From the NCBI GenBank assembly GCA_050741915.1, contig JBOGEX010000087.1, positions 1 through 21,916 of the forward strand: 21,916 nt of DNA. The letters run 5' to 3'. Below the pieces are notes generated by a model. It saw only the letters and a list, made by a program, of their open reading frames with translations. It had not been told where the DNA came from and made no database searches. Shown here piece by piece: positions 8,003 through 15,619 of this stretch. Origin of the DNA: JACCTH01 sp050741915 (lineage in GTDB: Bacteria; Actinomycetota; Acidimicrobiia; Spongiisociales; ZC4RG35). The position numbers were made by a program, and so were the translations under genes. Each line of letters starts with the position of its first letter. Positions within the stretch are counted from its first letter, which is position 1.

Positions 8003-10819
8003 GTGAGCCTGCGTAGAATCGGCCGGGTAGTTCGCGGTCGTTGGGCCCTCCTGCTGGCATTGGCACTAGTAGCCCCCACCCTCGGCTACTTCGGAGCTAC
8101 CCTCCGCAACCGGACTATCCGCCCCGCATTCGAGGCCCAGGCCTTCCTGCCCTTGGCGGAATCCAGCGACAGCCGGAGTCAGCAGGCGCAGCCAGCTCAG
8201 CAGATCAGGGCCGCGGTGGACAGGGCCATCGAGGTGAATGCCGATCTTCTCTCCCGGGGTGGGGCGAATATCGCTCCCGATCAGGAAACCTTCGAGGTGG
8301 TTTTCTCAGCCCGCGCCCGCGAACCAGCCCAGGCGACCGCGCGAGCCGTAGAGATGAGGTCCAATTACGTGATCGCCGAGTTCGGAGCGATCGAGATCGA
8401 AGGAAGGATGGACCTGATTCTGGCCGAGGCGATCCGTGTGAGCGAGACCCTCGCCGCTCTTCAGCCGCCGCCGCCCGTTGCGCCCCCCGAACCGGTTCTG
8501 AGTCCCGAGCAGCAAGCGCGACTCGACTTCTTACTGATCCAAGTTGATGCTCTCAAGGGAGAAAGCGCCCGCCTGGTGGGCGAGTTGGTATTGGCCGAGA
8601 CCGGCGACAGTCGGGCTGGGTCACCCGAGGACATCCAGGAACAGATCGCCAATGTCAATCAAAAGCTGGCCGACCTTTACGTCGAGCTTGAGACCATGCC
8701 GGGGTTTGATCAATCACTCTTGGATAGGAGCCCGTCGGAGGAAGATCGCAGCCAGGAATCAACCACATCCGAGGACAGGTCGGCTGCGCCTGGCTCCCAG
8801 GGAAGCCGCACCGAGATCTCGATCCCTGATGACGAGTCGAACATTGGGCCCGGCTGGCAGGTGTCGGCGCTCGAGACGCGCTACGCAACGCTACAAACGA
8901 ATTACCAAACGCTGTTCCTGGGAACGTTGACTGGGGACCACGAAACCCTCGAGCCCCCGATCGTGACCGAAGTCACCCCCTCGGAGATTCCTCCGGTGTT
9001 GGCGGGTGGTGGTGGCTTGTTGGCAGGGGCACTGGTCGGAGCCCTCTTACTGTTCGTTGAAGGCCGGGTCCGCCAGCCGGCGTGGGTTGGCGCCGACCTG
9101 CCCCTGACCCCGGCCTGGGAAGTCCCGGTCGTCAAGGGCGGCCGCAAGAAGCAGCAACGCTTGACGCGAAATCGTCGCCGGGCTATTCAGCAGCTGAGGT
9201 CTTCTCTGATTACAGCCATCGAGTCGAGGTCGGGGCGTCTCGCCCTCAGCATGAGCGGCCTCAGAGTCCCTCGTCGCTACATCCACGAGCTGGCCCGAGA
9301 CGTTGCCTCGGCGCTTGGTGATGTCGACCGGGTGGTGCTGGTCATCGATCTTGACTCGGGAACGGATCAGGCTGACGACGGATCCAAAACTTCCCTCGCA
9401 GGACTGCTGGCTTTGGCTCGCGGAGATGCCGAGGCGGCACGGTCCGAGCTCAAGCAACTCGTGGTCGACTCATCGGAAGAAGCTGCACCGGTTCACTGGC
9501 TCCCCGCTGGTCAGTTCGACACCGATCCAGTCGATGCTCTGCAGAGACGTCCTTTCGACGAGCTCCTCTCCCAGGCCGGAGAAATGGTCGACCTCGTCGT
9601 CATTATCTCCTCCGAGTTCGACGAAGTTCTTTCGCGGGCGTTGTTTCAGCGAGTCGAGGGTGTGATCCCGGTGGGAAGGGTCGGAAAAACTAGGGAGCGA
9701 GATTTCTCTCGGCTGGCGTCAATCCTCACCGGCAGCCAGGCGAAACCAATGGGGTCGGTACTTCTCTCCGGTGCTAACTCCGATCCCGATCGCCAGCATC
9801 GACGATTCCATTTCCCCAAGTTTCGCCGTCCCCACGGTCTAAGACCTCAAGCGTTACGCCGCCCGCCCGTTGCAGCCCTGTCGGCGCCGCCTCAAGCAGA
9901 GGAAGCCGACGAGCAACACCAGTCCGTGGCCAACGGCGCGGTTTCGCTGCCCATGACAATGCGGCGAAAGCTGGCCAAGGCCCGAGTGAGGGGCCGGGTG
10001 CCCACCAGTCGTTGGCGGGTGCTACCTGACTTTTTGATCATTGGCACCCAGCGGGGGGGGACAAGCTCGCTCTACAAGTATCTGGGTCAGCACCCGATGG
10101 TGCGGCCCTCACTGCGCAAGGAGACCGAATATTTCTCCTCGAAGTTTGCCAACGGCGAGGATTGGTACCGGGCCCACTTCCCGATAGGCAGGTCACCCGA
10201 GCTGGCAAATGGGGGCCGCAAGCGTCTGGCCTTCGAGGCCGATCCTGACTATCTGCTCGACCCCAGAGCAGCCCAGCGAGCCTATGACTTGGTGCCGGAG
10301 GCGAAGATCGTCGTCCTGCTTCGGGAGCCGGGGACAAGGGCGATCTCCCACCATGCCCACAACGTTCGCTTGGGACTCGAGAACCTGTCCCTTCGGGAGG
10401 CATTGGAGGGCGAGGACGAGCGGCTCGATGGGGAACTCGAGCGGATGCTCAACGATCCGGCCTATCCGGGAAAGCCCTTCCAAAAGTATTCGTACGCCAC
10501 CAGGGGCTTCTACGCCGAGCAATTGAAGCGATGGCTCGATCTGTTTCCGATCGAGAGCTTCTACGCGGCAAAGAGCGAGGATTTGTTCAGTCAAACAGAT
10601 AAGGTTTACGCCGACCTGATCGGTTTCTTAGGCCTCCCCTCCTGGCAGCCGAAGGTGTTTCGCAACTACAGCTACCAGACGGGCGCCGACCGAGTCGATC
10701 GGGGCGCAGACCCCGTAGTCGCGGAGCTCCTCGAGGCACGTTTCGAGCCCCACAACCGCCTTCTCACTGCCCTCCTCCACTGGGACCTCCACTGGAATCC
10801 GGATCCAGAGAGCGGTTGA
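8003..10819 (+). CDS. Fusion: Wzz chain-length regulator + degenerate BY-kinase-like domain + sulfotransferase
   Basis: The frame is continuous over 938 aa. TM1 is at ~12-31. A long extracytoplasmic region with a Pro-rich stretch and predicted coiled coil follows, then 'TPSEIPPVL' and TM2 at ~330-352, the Wzz/PCP co-polymerase layout. Residues ~395-580 look like the cytoplasmic ATPase of BY-kinases: a Walker B-like 'RVVLVIDLD' remains near 442, but the Walker A position (~412, 'LALSMSGLRVPRRY') lacks GKT/S, and no Tyr-rich tail is present. A basic/Pro-rich linker leads to a sulfotransferase domain at ~672-938: 5'-PAPS loop 'PDFLIIGTQRGGTSSLYKYL', 3'-phosphate motif 'KIVVLLREPGTRAISHHAHN' near 768, NDST-like. 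Both termini would be cytosolic, where PAPS is. The GTG start has GAAGGG 8 bp upstream. Internal ATGs at 9953 and 9959 lack a ribosome site, so a true fusion is favoured. Confidence 0.86.
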   Translation: MSLRRIGRVVRGRWALLLALALVAPTLGYFGATLRNRTIRPAFEAQAFLPLAESSDSRSQQAQPAQQIRAAVDRAIEVNADLLSRGGANIAPDQETFEVVFSARAREPAQATARAVEMRSNYVIAEFGAIEIEGRMDLILAEAIRVSETLAALQPPPPVAPPEPVLSPEQQARLDFLLIQVDALKGESARLVGELVLAETGDSRAGSPEDIQEQIANVNQKLADLYVELETMPGFDQSLLDRSPSEEDRSQESTTSEDRSAAPGSQGSRTEISIPDDESNIGPGWQVSALETRYATLQTNYQTLFLGTLTGDHETLEPPIVTEVTPSEIPPVLAGGGGLLAGALVGALLLFVEGRVRQPAWVGADLPLTPAWEVPVVKGGRKKQQRLTRNRRRAIQQLRSSLITAIESRSGRLALSMSGLRVPRRYIHELARDVASALGDVDRVVLVIDLDSGTDQADDGSKTSLAGLLALARGDAEAARSELKQLVVDSSEEAAPVHWLPAGQFDTDPVDALQRRPFDELLSQAGEMVDLVVIISSEFDEVLSRALFQRVEGVIPVGRVGKTRERDFSRLASILTGSQAKPMGSVLLSGANSDPDRQHRRFHFPKFRRPHGLRPQALRRPPVAALSAPPQAEEADEQHQSVANGAVSLPMTMRRKLAKARVRGRVPTSRWRVLPDFLIIGTQRGGTSSLYKYLGQHPMVRPSLRKETEYFSSKFANGEDWYRAHFPIGRSPELANGGRKRLAFEADPDYLLDPRAAQRAYDLVPEAKIVVLLREPGTRAISHHAHNVRLGLENLSLREALEGEDERLDGELERMLNDPAYPGKPFQKYSYATRGFYAEQLKRWLDLFPIESFYAAKSEDLFSQTDKVYADLIGFLGLPSWQPKVFRNYSYQTGADRVDRGADPVVAELLEARFEPHNRLLTALLHWDLHWNPDPESG
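10053..10060 (+). repeat. Run of eight G inside the sulfotransferase P-loop codons
   Basis: The codons CGG GGG GGG for Arg-Gly-Gly in 'TQRGGTS' create a G8 tract. Loss of one G would lead to a TAG at 10185-10187, and gain of one G to a TGA at 10246-10248. Either change would keep the Wzz and kinase-like parts but remove the sulfotransferase domain. Slippage itself is inferred. Confidence 0.8.
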
Positions 10820-11670
10820 CCGCCGGTCGAATAGCTCGCAAGGCCGCCAAGGTTGTCTTCTCGGCGGCCGACCTGCCGAGAGGAAGGCCCCCCGGACCAC
10901 GAATTCTCATCTATCACCAGATTGGGTTTTCGCTCGGACGAGAGATGGAGGTAAGATTGTCCGATTTCGAATGGCAGCTGTCGTGGTTGCAACGCCATTT
11001 CGAGCTGGTCGACCTCCCAAAGGCGTTGGCCGCCCGGGGTTCGCCGGCTTCGGACCGAATGGCAGTCCTCTCCTTCGACGACGGTTATCGGGACCAGTTC
11101 ACAGTCGGCTTCCCGGTTCTCCACGATCTCAAGATCCCCTTCATTCTCTACCTCACTACCCGCCAGGTGGAAACCGGCGAGCCCCTCGGCCCCGCTTCTG
11201 CCGCCCCTCTCCGCTGGACTGAGTTGGCCGAGATGGCGGCCACCGGCTTGATGACAGTGGGAGCCCATACCCACAGCCATCCCGACCTCCGGTTGCTTGA
11301 CTCCGCAGCCGTCGAGCGCGAGCTGGAGACGAGCGATGAGCTGATCCGTTCGCGATTGGGCGTTGATCCGCACCACTTTGCCTATCCGTGGGGGTATTGG
11401 TCGGCGATCGCCGATCCTCACATCAGGAAGCGATACGAGACGGCAACGGTGGGTGCCGGGCCGCCGTTGACCGAAGCCAGCGATCATTACACGCTGAGCC
11501 GAATCCCGATTCAGCTCAGCGACGGCCGGTTCTTTTTCAGGCGCAAGCTGGAAAAGGGCCTGCGGCTCGAAGAAGCAGTCCGGCGCCGGATCAAGGGTTA
11601 CAAGCCGCCACCGATCATTCCAACCAGCTTTCCGCCCGATGGAGGAACGCCGCCATCTGACCTCGGGTGA
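10816..11670 (+). CDS. Polysaccharide deacetylase (NodB/CE4 family), second copy
   Basis: The protein has 284 aa. NodB motifs: 'AVLSFDDGYRDQF' (D88 base, D89 metal), 'GAHTHSHPDL' (H151 and H155 metal ligands) and 'FAYPWGYWSA'. The N-terminus has 'RILIYHQIG', the usual first strand of the barrel. No signal peptide is evident, as in many glycan-locus CE4 proteins. The start is TTG 10816, overlapping the upstream stop as TTGA, so it is translationally coupled to the Wzz-sulfotransferase fusion and should be made with it. It likely removes acetyl groups from the same polymer; free amines so formed could be N-sulfated, as in heparan biosynthesis (inference). The last 18 residues are antisense to the end of the convergent SLH protein gene and are Pro/Gly-rich. 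Confidence 0.9.
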   Translation: MTAGRIARKAAKVVFSAADLPRGRPPGPRILIYHQIGFSLGREMEVRLSDFEWQLSWLQRHFELVDLPKALAARGSPASDRMAVLSFDDGYRDQFTVGFPVLHDLKIPFILYLTTRQVETGEPLGPASAAPLRWTELAEMAATGLMTVGAHTHSHPDLRLLDSAAVERELETSDELIRSRLGVDPHHFAYPWGYWSAIADPHIRKRYETATVGAGPPLTEASDHYTLSRIPIQLSDGRFFFRRKLEKGLRLEEAVRRRIKGYKPPPIIPTSFPPDGGTPPSDLG

Positions 11671-13174
11671 CCGCCGCGTTGGGGCAGAAGTTGGTCGCTG
11701 AGCATCCGAATGTGATCCCTGAACGAGCGAGGGCGTTGATGTTCACCTCGAAGATCGAGCCATTGTCGTCGGAGAACACATCCGGCCCATCGGGCAGGTC
11801 CAGCGCCCGATCGAGGAAGGCTGCCATCTGCCCCCGGGTTATGAGATCGTTCGGACAGAACGCGGTGGGGGTGCACCCAACCGTTATCCCGGCGTGAGCC
11901 ACTGCATTGATGTCGGCTTCAAAGATCGAGCCTTCATCGTCGCTGAAGGCGTCAGGTCCCGGAGCCAAGCTCAGTGCCCGGTTGAGAAAAGCCGCCATCT
12001 GACCACGGGTGACGGAGGCATTTGGGCAGAACATCGGGTTGGGGGCAGGGCTGCAGCCGTTGGTGATGCCCTGCGCCGCAAGCCAGATGATGTCCTCTTC
12101 GAAACCAGAGCCGGCGATGTCGACAAACACGCCGGCGGGGATCGGCGGCACCACGGCTCCGCATGAGCTGGGGTCGGCCAAGTACCAAAGACAGGCGGTG
12201 GGATCTGAGTTGAGGTGAGCGATGAGCATGTCGGCGACCTTGGCACTGCCCGATCCAACTGGGTGGATGCCATCGGTCTTGAAGTCCTCACACAGCCACT
12301 CGAGGCCGTCGGACCGTCCCGGGCTGCCACCGGGTTGCTCGTCGGGCCCCGCCCCGTTGGCCCATAGGTAGGGCCCCCATCCCAGCCAGGGGGAGACAAC
12401 TGGGCCTTTGCCGGGATCGGGATTGAGGTTGGGGTCGCCTTCGATCTGCGCCTCGATGGTCCATTTGACGCCGAAGCCGTGCTGGTAGGCAAAAGGCTCA
12501 GGGTTGAGAAGCCCGCCGTAGCCTCCGTAGATCCGGCTCGAAATATAGGCAATCTTGATATTCGGGTAGTTGACCTTGAGGCTGCGCATCACCTGGGCGA
12601 GAGTGCTCGCATAGGTCGAGGCATCTAGGGGGAACGGCTCGTTCGGACCCGCCTCCGGCAGCTTCACCCAAGCCACCTGCACCTGTTGGGGGGACAGTCC
12701 GGCCTCAGAGAGGCGTGAGTCAACCTCGCTCCAAGTCGGTGCTCCCGAATCCATCCATGCGAACACGTCGGCTCCGCCTTGAGCACCATTCACCCGTACC
12801 ACCGCCGGATCGATCGCGGTCTCATCCCGGGTGAGGAAGGCTTCGAATTCGGCCACGGTGTTGGATACTCCTACCGAAATGAACCCGATTTTGCCGCCGG
12901 CGTTGGGGGAGCCGTCGGTTGCCAGGGGGACGATCTGGGAGGCGAGTTGCGAGCCGAGGGCGGCGTGGGCGTCGGGAGCAACATTGCTGCCGCCGGGATA
13001 TAGACCACCGGTCTCACCTTGATACGTGCTGCTACCGAGATCGGTCAGCGGCACCTGGCCGGCGACGTAAGCGTTGTCGCAGTTGGCGGCCAGAGCCGGC
13101 AAGGCGGGAACACTCGAGGAAATAATCAGCCCGACGGCCACGGCCATGAGCCAGGGCACATTTCGATGTCTCAT
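11615..13174 (-). CDS. Secreted SGNH-like hydrolase with three C-terminal SLH repeats (paralogue 1)
   Basis: The protein has 519 aa with a Sec signal peptide cleaved near residue 30 ('ALPALAA'). Residues ~40-335 form a domain shared by three proteins of this window. Its landmarks are 'PLTDLG..TYQGETGGLYP', 'VGVSNT' (S104, candidate nucleophile), 'VNGAQGG', 'IAYISSRIYGGY', 'WGPYLWA' and 'DGIHP' (D301, H304), followed by '..G..KVA'. The Ser plus Asp-x-x-His arrangement fits the SGNH/GDSL esterase fold, so a carbohydrate deacylase is plausible. After a Pro linker, three SLH repeats start at ~348, ~409 and ~469, each with a Cys pair and 'TRGQMAAFL', and would anchor it to the cell wall. The ATG start has AGGGGG at 13187-13182, spacer 7. 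It converges with, and overlaps by 56 bp, the second deacetylase. Confidence 0.86.
   Translation of the reverse strand: MRHRNVPWLMAVAVGLIISSSVPALPALAANCDNAYVAGQVPLTDLGSSTYQGETGGLYPGGSNVAPDAHAALGSQLASQIVPLATDGSPNAGGKIGFISVGVSNTVAEFEAFLTRDETAIDPAVVRVNGAQGGADVFAWMDSGAPTWSEVDSRLSEAGLSPQQVQVAWVKLPEAGPNEPFPLDASTYASTLAQVMRSLKVNYPNIKIAYISSRIYGGYGGLLNPEPFAYQHGFGVKWTIEAQIEGDPNLNPDPGKGPVVSPWLGWGPYLWANGAGPDEQPGGSPGRSDGLEWLCEDFKTDGIHPVGSGSAKVADMLIAHLNSDPTACLWYLADPSSCGAVVPPIPAGVFVDIAGSGFEEDIIWLAAQGITNGCSPAPNPMFCPNASVTRGQMAAFLNRALSLAPGPDAFSDDEGSIFEADINAVAHAGITVGCTPTAFCPNDLITRGQMAAFLDRALDLPDGPDVFSDDNGSIFEVNINALARSGITFGCSATNFCPNAAVTRGQMAAFLHRAESWLE
11618..12133 (-). repeat. Three tandem SLH-repeat units at the 3' end of the SLH protein gene
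   Basis: Three units of about 165-180 bp encode S-layer homology repeats. Each ends in a near-identical block: the plus strand shows GCCGCCATCTGACC or close variants at three places, the complement of codons for 'RGQMAAF'. The repeats also keep 'GC....FCPN' and 'S(D)D.GSIFE..INA'. They are internal to the gene and not a separate element. Confidence 0.8.
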
Positions 13175-13181
13175 TGTTCAA

Positions 13182-13187
13182 CCCCCT
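13182..13187 (-). promoter_or_regulatory. Shine-Dalgarno site of the SLH/SGNH-like gene
   Basis: On the minus strand AGGGGG lies 7 bases before the ATG at 13174. It fixes the start at the Met that opens a clear signal peptide. Confidence 0.7.
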
Positions 13188-13276
13188 GAAGGATTTGCCA
13201 GTCGGCAAGATGGTGAGCGAATGTTGAGCGTCTGCTCGGATTGGGGCTCGACCCAATTGGTCAGCGTACCAGCGAC

Positions 13277-13304
13277 TGGACAACACCGGACCTTTTGATA
13301 GCCT
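13277..13304 (+). promoter_or_regulatory. Candidate sigma-70-type promoter for the lipoyl-like/SGNH/sulfotransferase/GT4 operon
   Basis: TGGACA at 13277-13282 (five of six matches to TTGACA) is followed after 16 bp by TAGCCT at 13299-13304 (TANNNT pattern). A start site near 13311 would give a leader of roughly 48 nt. It lies in the 184 bp gap between divergent genes, where a plus-strand promoter is expected. Confidence 0.4.
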
Positions 13305-13358
13305 CTCCCGCCGGAGAAGCACGCCGCATTCGTAGATGGGAGAAGGGGCTGATCGGGG

Positions 13359-13781
13359 TTGATTTTCAAGCTGTTTATGCCCGTCATCGAACCAGCCATC
13401 GAGATAGCCCATGTCGTGGCCTGGCATCGGTCCATTGGATCGGAGGTGCGATTCGGCCAGGAACTCTGCGAGGTCTCCGTCACCGAGATGAAGCGGCTTT
13501 CCCGGCAAACCACGGCTCGGCAGGTGGTCGGCTGGCGAAAGAAGAAAACCCCCGAATACTTTCAACGCACCAACCTGACTGTGCACTACCGGCTGGTATC
13601 GGTAGACAACGCTTTCCTTCGTAAAGTCACCGATCAACCAACGGTGGGGGTCGGCAAATTTCTGGCGGCCTTCAGCACCACCGAGGACGAACCTCTGCCG
13701 GACAACCTCGATGATATTGGGACGTCGTTTCGGGTGGTGATCGATCCCGTCGTCCCCAGCCACGTTTATGGGAACGCTTAA
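13359..13781 (+). CDS. Small lipoyl/biotinyl-like domain protein
   Basis: The protein has 140 aa of unknown function. Its first ~60 residues read like a biotinyl/lipoyl hammerhead: 'MPVIEPAIEIAHVVAWHRSIG' then 'GSEVRFGQELCEVSVTEMKR'. K45 in 'TEMK' sits near the position of the modified lysine of carrier proteins (biotin 'EAMKM', lipoyl 'ETDKA'), but two extra residues separate it from the 'GQELCEV' strand, so modification is doubtful. The C-terminal half has a second similar 'P.VGVGKFLAAFSTTED' stretch, possibly the second half of the barrel. It starts at TTG 13359, with AGAAGGGG 10 bp upstream; ATG 13377 is the alternative. It is the first gene of the operon, and its end overlaps the next gene by 14 bp. 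The call rests on pattern only. Confidence 0.6.
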   Translation: MIFKLFMPVIEPAIEIAHVVAWHRSIGSEVRFGQELCEVSVTEMKRLSRQTTARQVVGWRKKKTPEYFQRTNLTVHYRLVSVDNAFLRKVTDQPTVGVGKFLAAFSTTEDEPLPDNLDDIGTSFRVVIDPVVPSHVYGNA

Positions 13782-14763
13782 GCGTCGGGCTGCCCGGTCG
13801 GTTCTCTGGCTAGCGCGCAAGAACCCGGCCCTCAAGCGCCGCCTCGGACGCCATCGGATGCGGGGCCGCGAGCAGGTCTTCGATGGCGGCGTCCAGATCT
13901 CGAGCCAGCGCTACATGGTCGTCGCCGGGACGTCCGGCTTCGCCCCCCCCAAAGTCGGCATCTACCTGCGAGGCGCATGTGACCTTCCGGCCCTCTTCGC
14001 CATGGCTCCACTGCTACGAGGCCGCTTCGCGGGGACATGTGCCATATATCGGGACAGCATCGAGATCAGCGGGTCTCGCTCAGATCTGCTGCTGCAATCG
14101 CTCTCCGGCGTCTCGGGCATCTACCCCAACGAGTTGACGGAGACGATTGGCCAGCTCCGGCTCAAGCGGCACTACTTCGACCCGGTCCTGTTCCAGCCGA
14201 CTTTCGAGATTCCGCGCCGGGATCAGCTGGAGACGTTTCCCAAGTCGGTGGTAGCCCTGTCGATCGCTCCGGATTATTCACGCGTTCTCTACCGGCACCG
14301 CCAGCAAGGCTTCCTGGTTGATCCGGGAGGCTGGTGGCTAAATCAAGACCTCGGCAAGGTTCTGACCGACCTCGAAGTCGCCAAGTGGTTTGGAAAGACG
14401 TTCGAGGGGATCGGGCGGATGAGCGTCGAGGACTTTTATCGCGACATGGGACGAGTGATTTCGGAGTTGAGGGCCAGAGCCGGCGCCAATGTGATCGTCT
14501 TCAACACCTTGGCGATGGATCCCGCCAGCCAGCGGCACAACTACCAGCTAATGAGAGATCCGGAGATGCATCGGCGGCGGGAGTTTGTAGTTGCCCTCTT
14601 CGATCTCGCAGCCGAGCTGAGCTTTCCGGTGATCGACGTCGATAGGGTCCTCAAGACCAACGGCGTCTCCCAGCAGGTCGATTTTGCCCATTTCAATCAG
14701 GAGCAGTACGCCCCTCTCGCCGAAGAATGCCATCAGGTCCTTCGGGACCTGGAGGTGCTGTGA
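13768..14763 (+). CDS. SGNH-like protein of a polysaccharide locus
   Basis: The protein has 331 aa with no signal peptide; the N-terminus is strongly basic. It is unrelated by eye to the three secreted SGNH-like paralogues. The C-terminal part has 'GANVIVFNTLAMDP', a hydrophobic strand, then 'FPVIDVDRVLKTNGV' and 'VDFAHFNQEQYAPLAEE'. D305-x-x-H308 followed by a helix is the last block of SGNH hydrolases. A middle segment 'VVALSIAPDYSRVLYRHRQ' could carry the Ser, but no clear GDS block is visible, so activity is uncertain. Being cytosolic and inside a transferase operon, it could be an acyltransferase or esterase acting on the repeat unit. The ATG start lies within the previous gene. A run of eight C lies at 13943-13950. 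Confidence 0.72.
   Translation: MGTLKRRAARSVLWLARKNPALKRRLGRHRMRGREQVFDGGVQISSQRYMVVAGTSGFAPPKVGIYLRGACDLPALFAMAPLLRGRFAGTCAIYRDSIEISGSRSDLLLQSLSGVSGIYPNELTETIGQLRLKRHYFDPVLFQPTFEIPRRDQLETFPKSVVALSIAPDYSRVLYRHRQQGFLVDPGGWWLNQDLGKVLTDLEVAKWFGKTFEGIGRMSVEDFYRDMGRVISELRARAGANVIVFNTLAMDPASQRHNYQLMRDPEMHRRREFVVALFDLAAELSFPVIDVDRVLKTNGVSQQVDFAHFNQEQYAPLAEECHQVLRDLEVL
13943..13950 (+). repeat. Run of eight C inside the SGNH-like gene
   Basis: The codons GCC CCC CCC for Ala-Pro-Pro near residue 60 make a C8 tract. A slip would truncate the protein before its D-x-x-H block. I cannot tell from one sequence whether it varies. Confidence 0.75.
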
Positions 14764-15614
14764 GGTTGGCTGATGAAGGGTCCGCCCCCCACTTCCTGGT
14801 CATCGGCGCCATGCGCTCCGGCACGACCACTCTCTGGAGCTGGCTCCGAAGCCAGCCGGAGCTTTTCTTGCCCCGTCGCAAAGAGCTGAACTTCTTCTCT
14901 TACGATCACATCTACCAGAGGGGAGTTCCCTGGTATCACGAGTGGTTTCAGGCGGCAACGCGCGGCCAGCTCACCGGCGAGGTGTCGCCGAGTTACAGCA
15001 ATCCGCGGTTCTCTCCTCACTCTGCCCGGCGAATTGTCGAGCTCAACAAAGACACCAAGCTGATCTACCTCCTCCGCGATCCCGTCGAGAGGGCGAGGTC
15101 GCACTTTCGGCTCAGGGTTCAGACCGGTCAGGAGCGGCGTCCCTTACTCGAGGCGCTGAGCGAACCGGGAAACGCTTACCTGGCCCGAAGCCGCTACTGG
15201 GCGGGATTGGCCCCTTACGCCGAGCTTTTCCCCCGGCATCAGGTGTTGGTCGTGCGCCTCGACGATCTTACCGATGAGACCCGGTCGGGCTGGCTCCGAG
15301 TCCTCGACCATTTGCAGCTCGATCACCGACCACCACCTGATGCCGTCAAGAACGTAACCGCCAATAAGAGACAGCTGCGCACTGCTACCACTTGGGCTCG
15401 CTCTCGCAAGTTGCTCAAGGGTTACAAGCGCTACCCGATGCCCCTCCGCCGGATCGCCCGCAAAGTCCTCACCAAACGAACCACGGCCTACGAGCAACAA
15501 CTCGAAGACTCCAAAGCCGCGCTACCTCCCAATCTGATAGAACCGCTCTGGGAGGACCTGGGCTTGCTCGAGGGCTGGCTGGGCCAAACCCTTTGGAACC
15601 ACAGCCGGCCCTGA
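14760..15614 (+). CDS. PAPS-dependent sulfotransferase (NDST-like)
   Basis: The protein has 284 aa. The 5'-phosphosulfate loop is 'HFLVIGAMRSGTTTLWSWLR' at residues ~11-30, and the 3'-phosphate motif is 'KLIYLLRDPVERARSHFRL'. Between them are 'KELNFFSY' and 'GEVSPSYSN', as in the heparan N-/O-sulfotransferase group (Sulfotransfer_1). It is of the same type as the C-terminal domain of the Wzz fusion. It transfers sulfate from PAPS to a sugar hydroxyl or amine in the cytoplasm. I chose GTG 14760, which overlaps the upstream TGA as GTGA; the frame is open further upstream, but those residues are Pro/Gly-rich and lie inside the previous gene. The third gene of the operon, it is followed 5 bp later by a glycosyltransferase. 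Confidence 0.91.
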   Translation: MRLADEGSAPHFLVIGAMRSGTTTLWSWLRSQPELFLPRRKELNFFSYDHIYQRGVPWYHEWFQAATRGQLTGEVSPSYSNPRFSPHSARRIVELNKDTKLIYLLRDPVERARSHFRLRVQTGQERRPLLEALSEPGNAYLARSRYWAGLAPYAELFPRHQVLVVRLDDLTDETRSGWLRVLDHLQLDHRPPPDAVKNVTANKRQLRTATTWARSRKLLKGYKRYPMPLRRIARKVLTKRTTAYEQQLEDSKAALPPNLIEPLWEDLGLLEGWLGQTLWNHSRP

Positions 15615-15619
15615 ACGAG

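Noticed and set aside
9953..9961. Independent start of a separate sulfotransferase at internal ATGs
   Set aside because: No Shine-Dalgarno site precedes them and no stop codon separates the upstream domains; some internal initiation cannot be excluded.
13195..13208. TTGCC-AGTC-GGCAA inverted repeat in the leader of the SLH protein gene
   Set aside because: Only 5 bp arms with a 4-base loop; too short to separate from chance.
13032..13835. Open frame of 267 codons on the minus strand
   Set aside because: It overlaps the signal-peptide region of the SLH protein, the whole lipoyl-like gene and the start of the SGNH-like gene; composition is that of an antisense shadow and there is no domain resemblance.
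15392..15619. N-terminal extension of the second GT4 glycosyltransferase
   Set aside because: It lies in another frame inside the sulfotransferase gene, is Pro/Gln/Arg-rich, and precedes the normal GT4 first strand.
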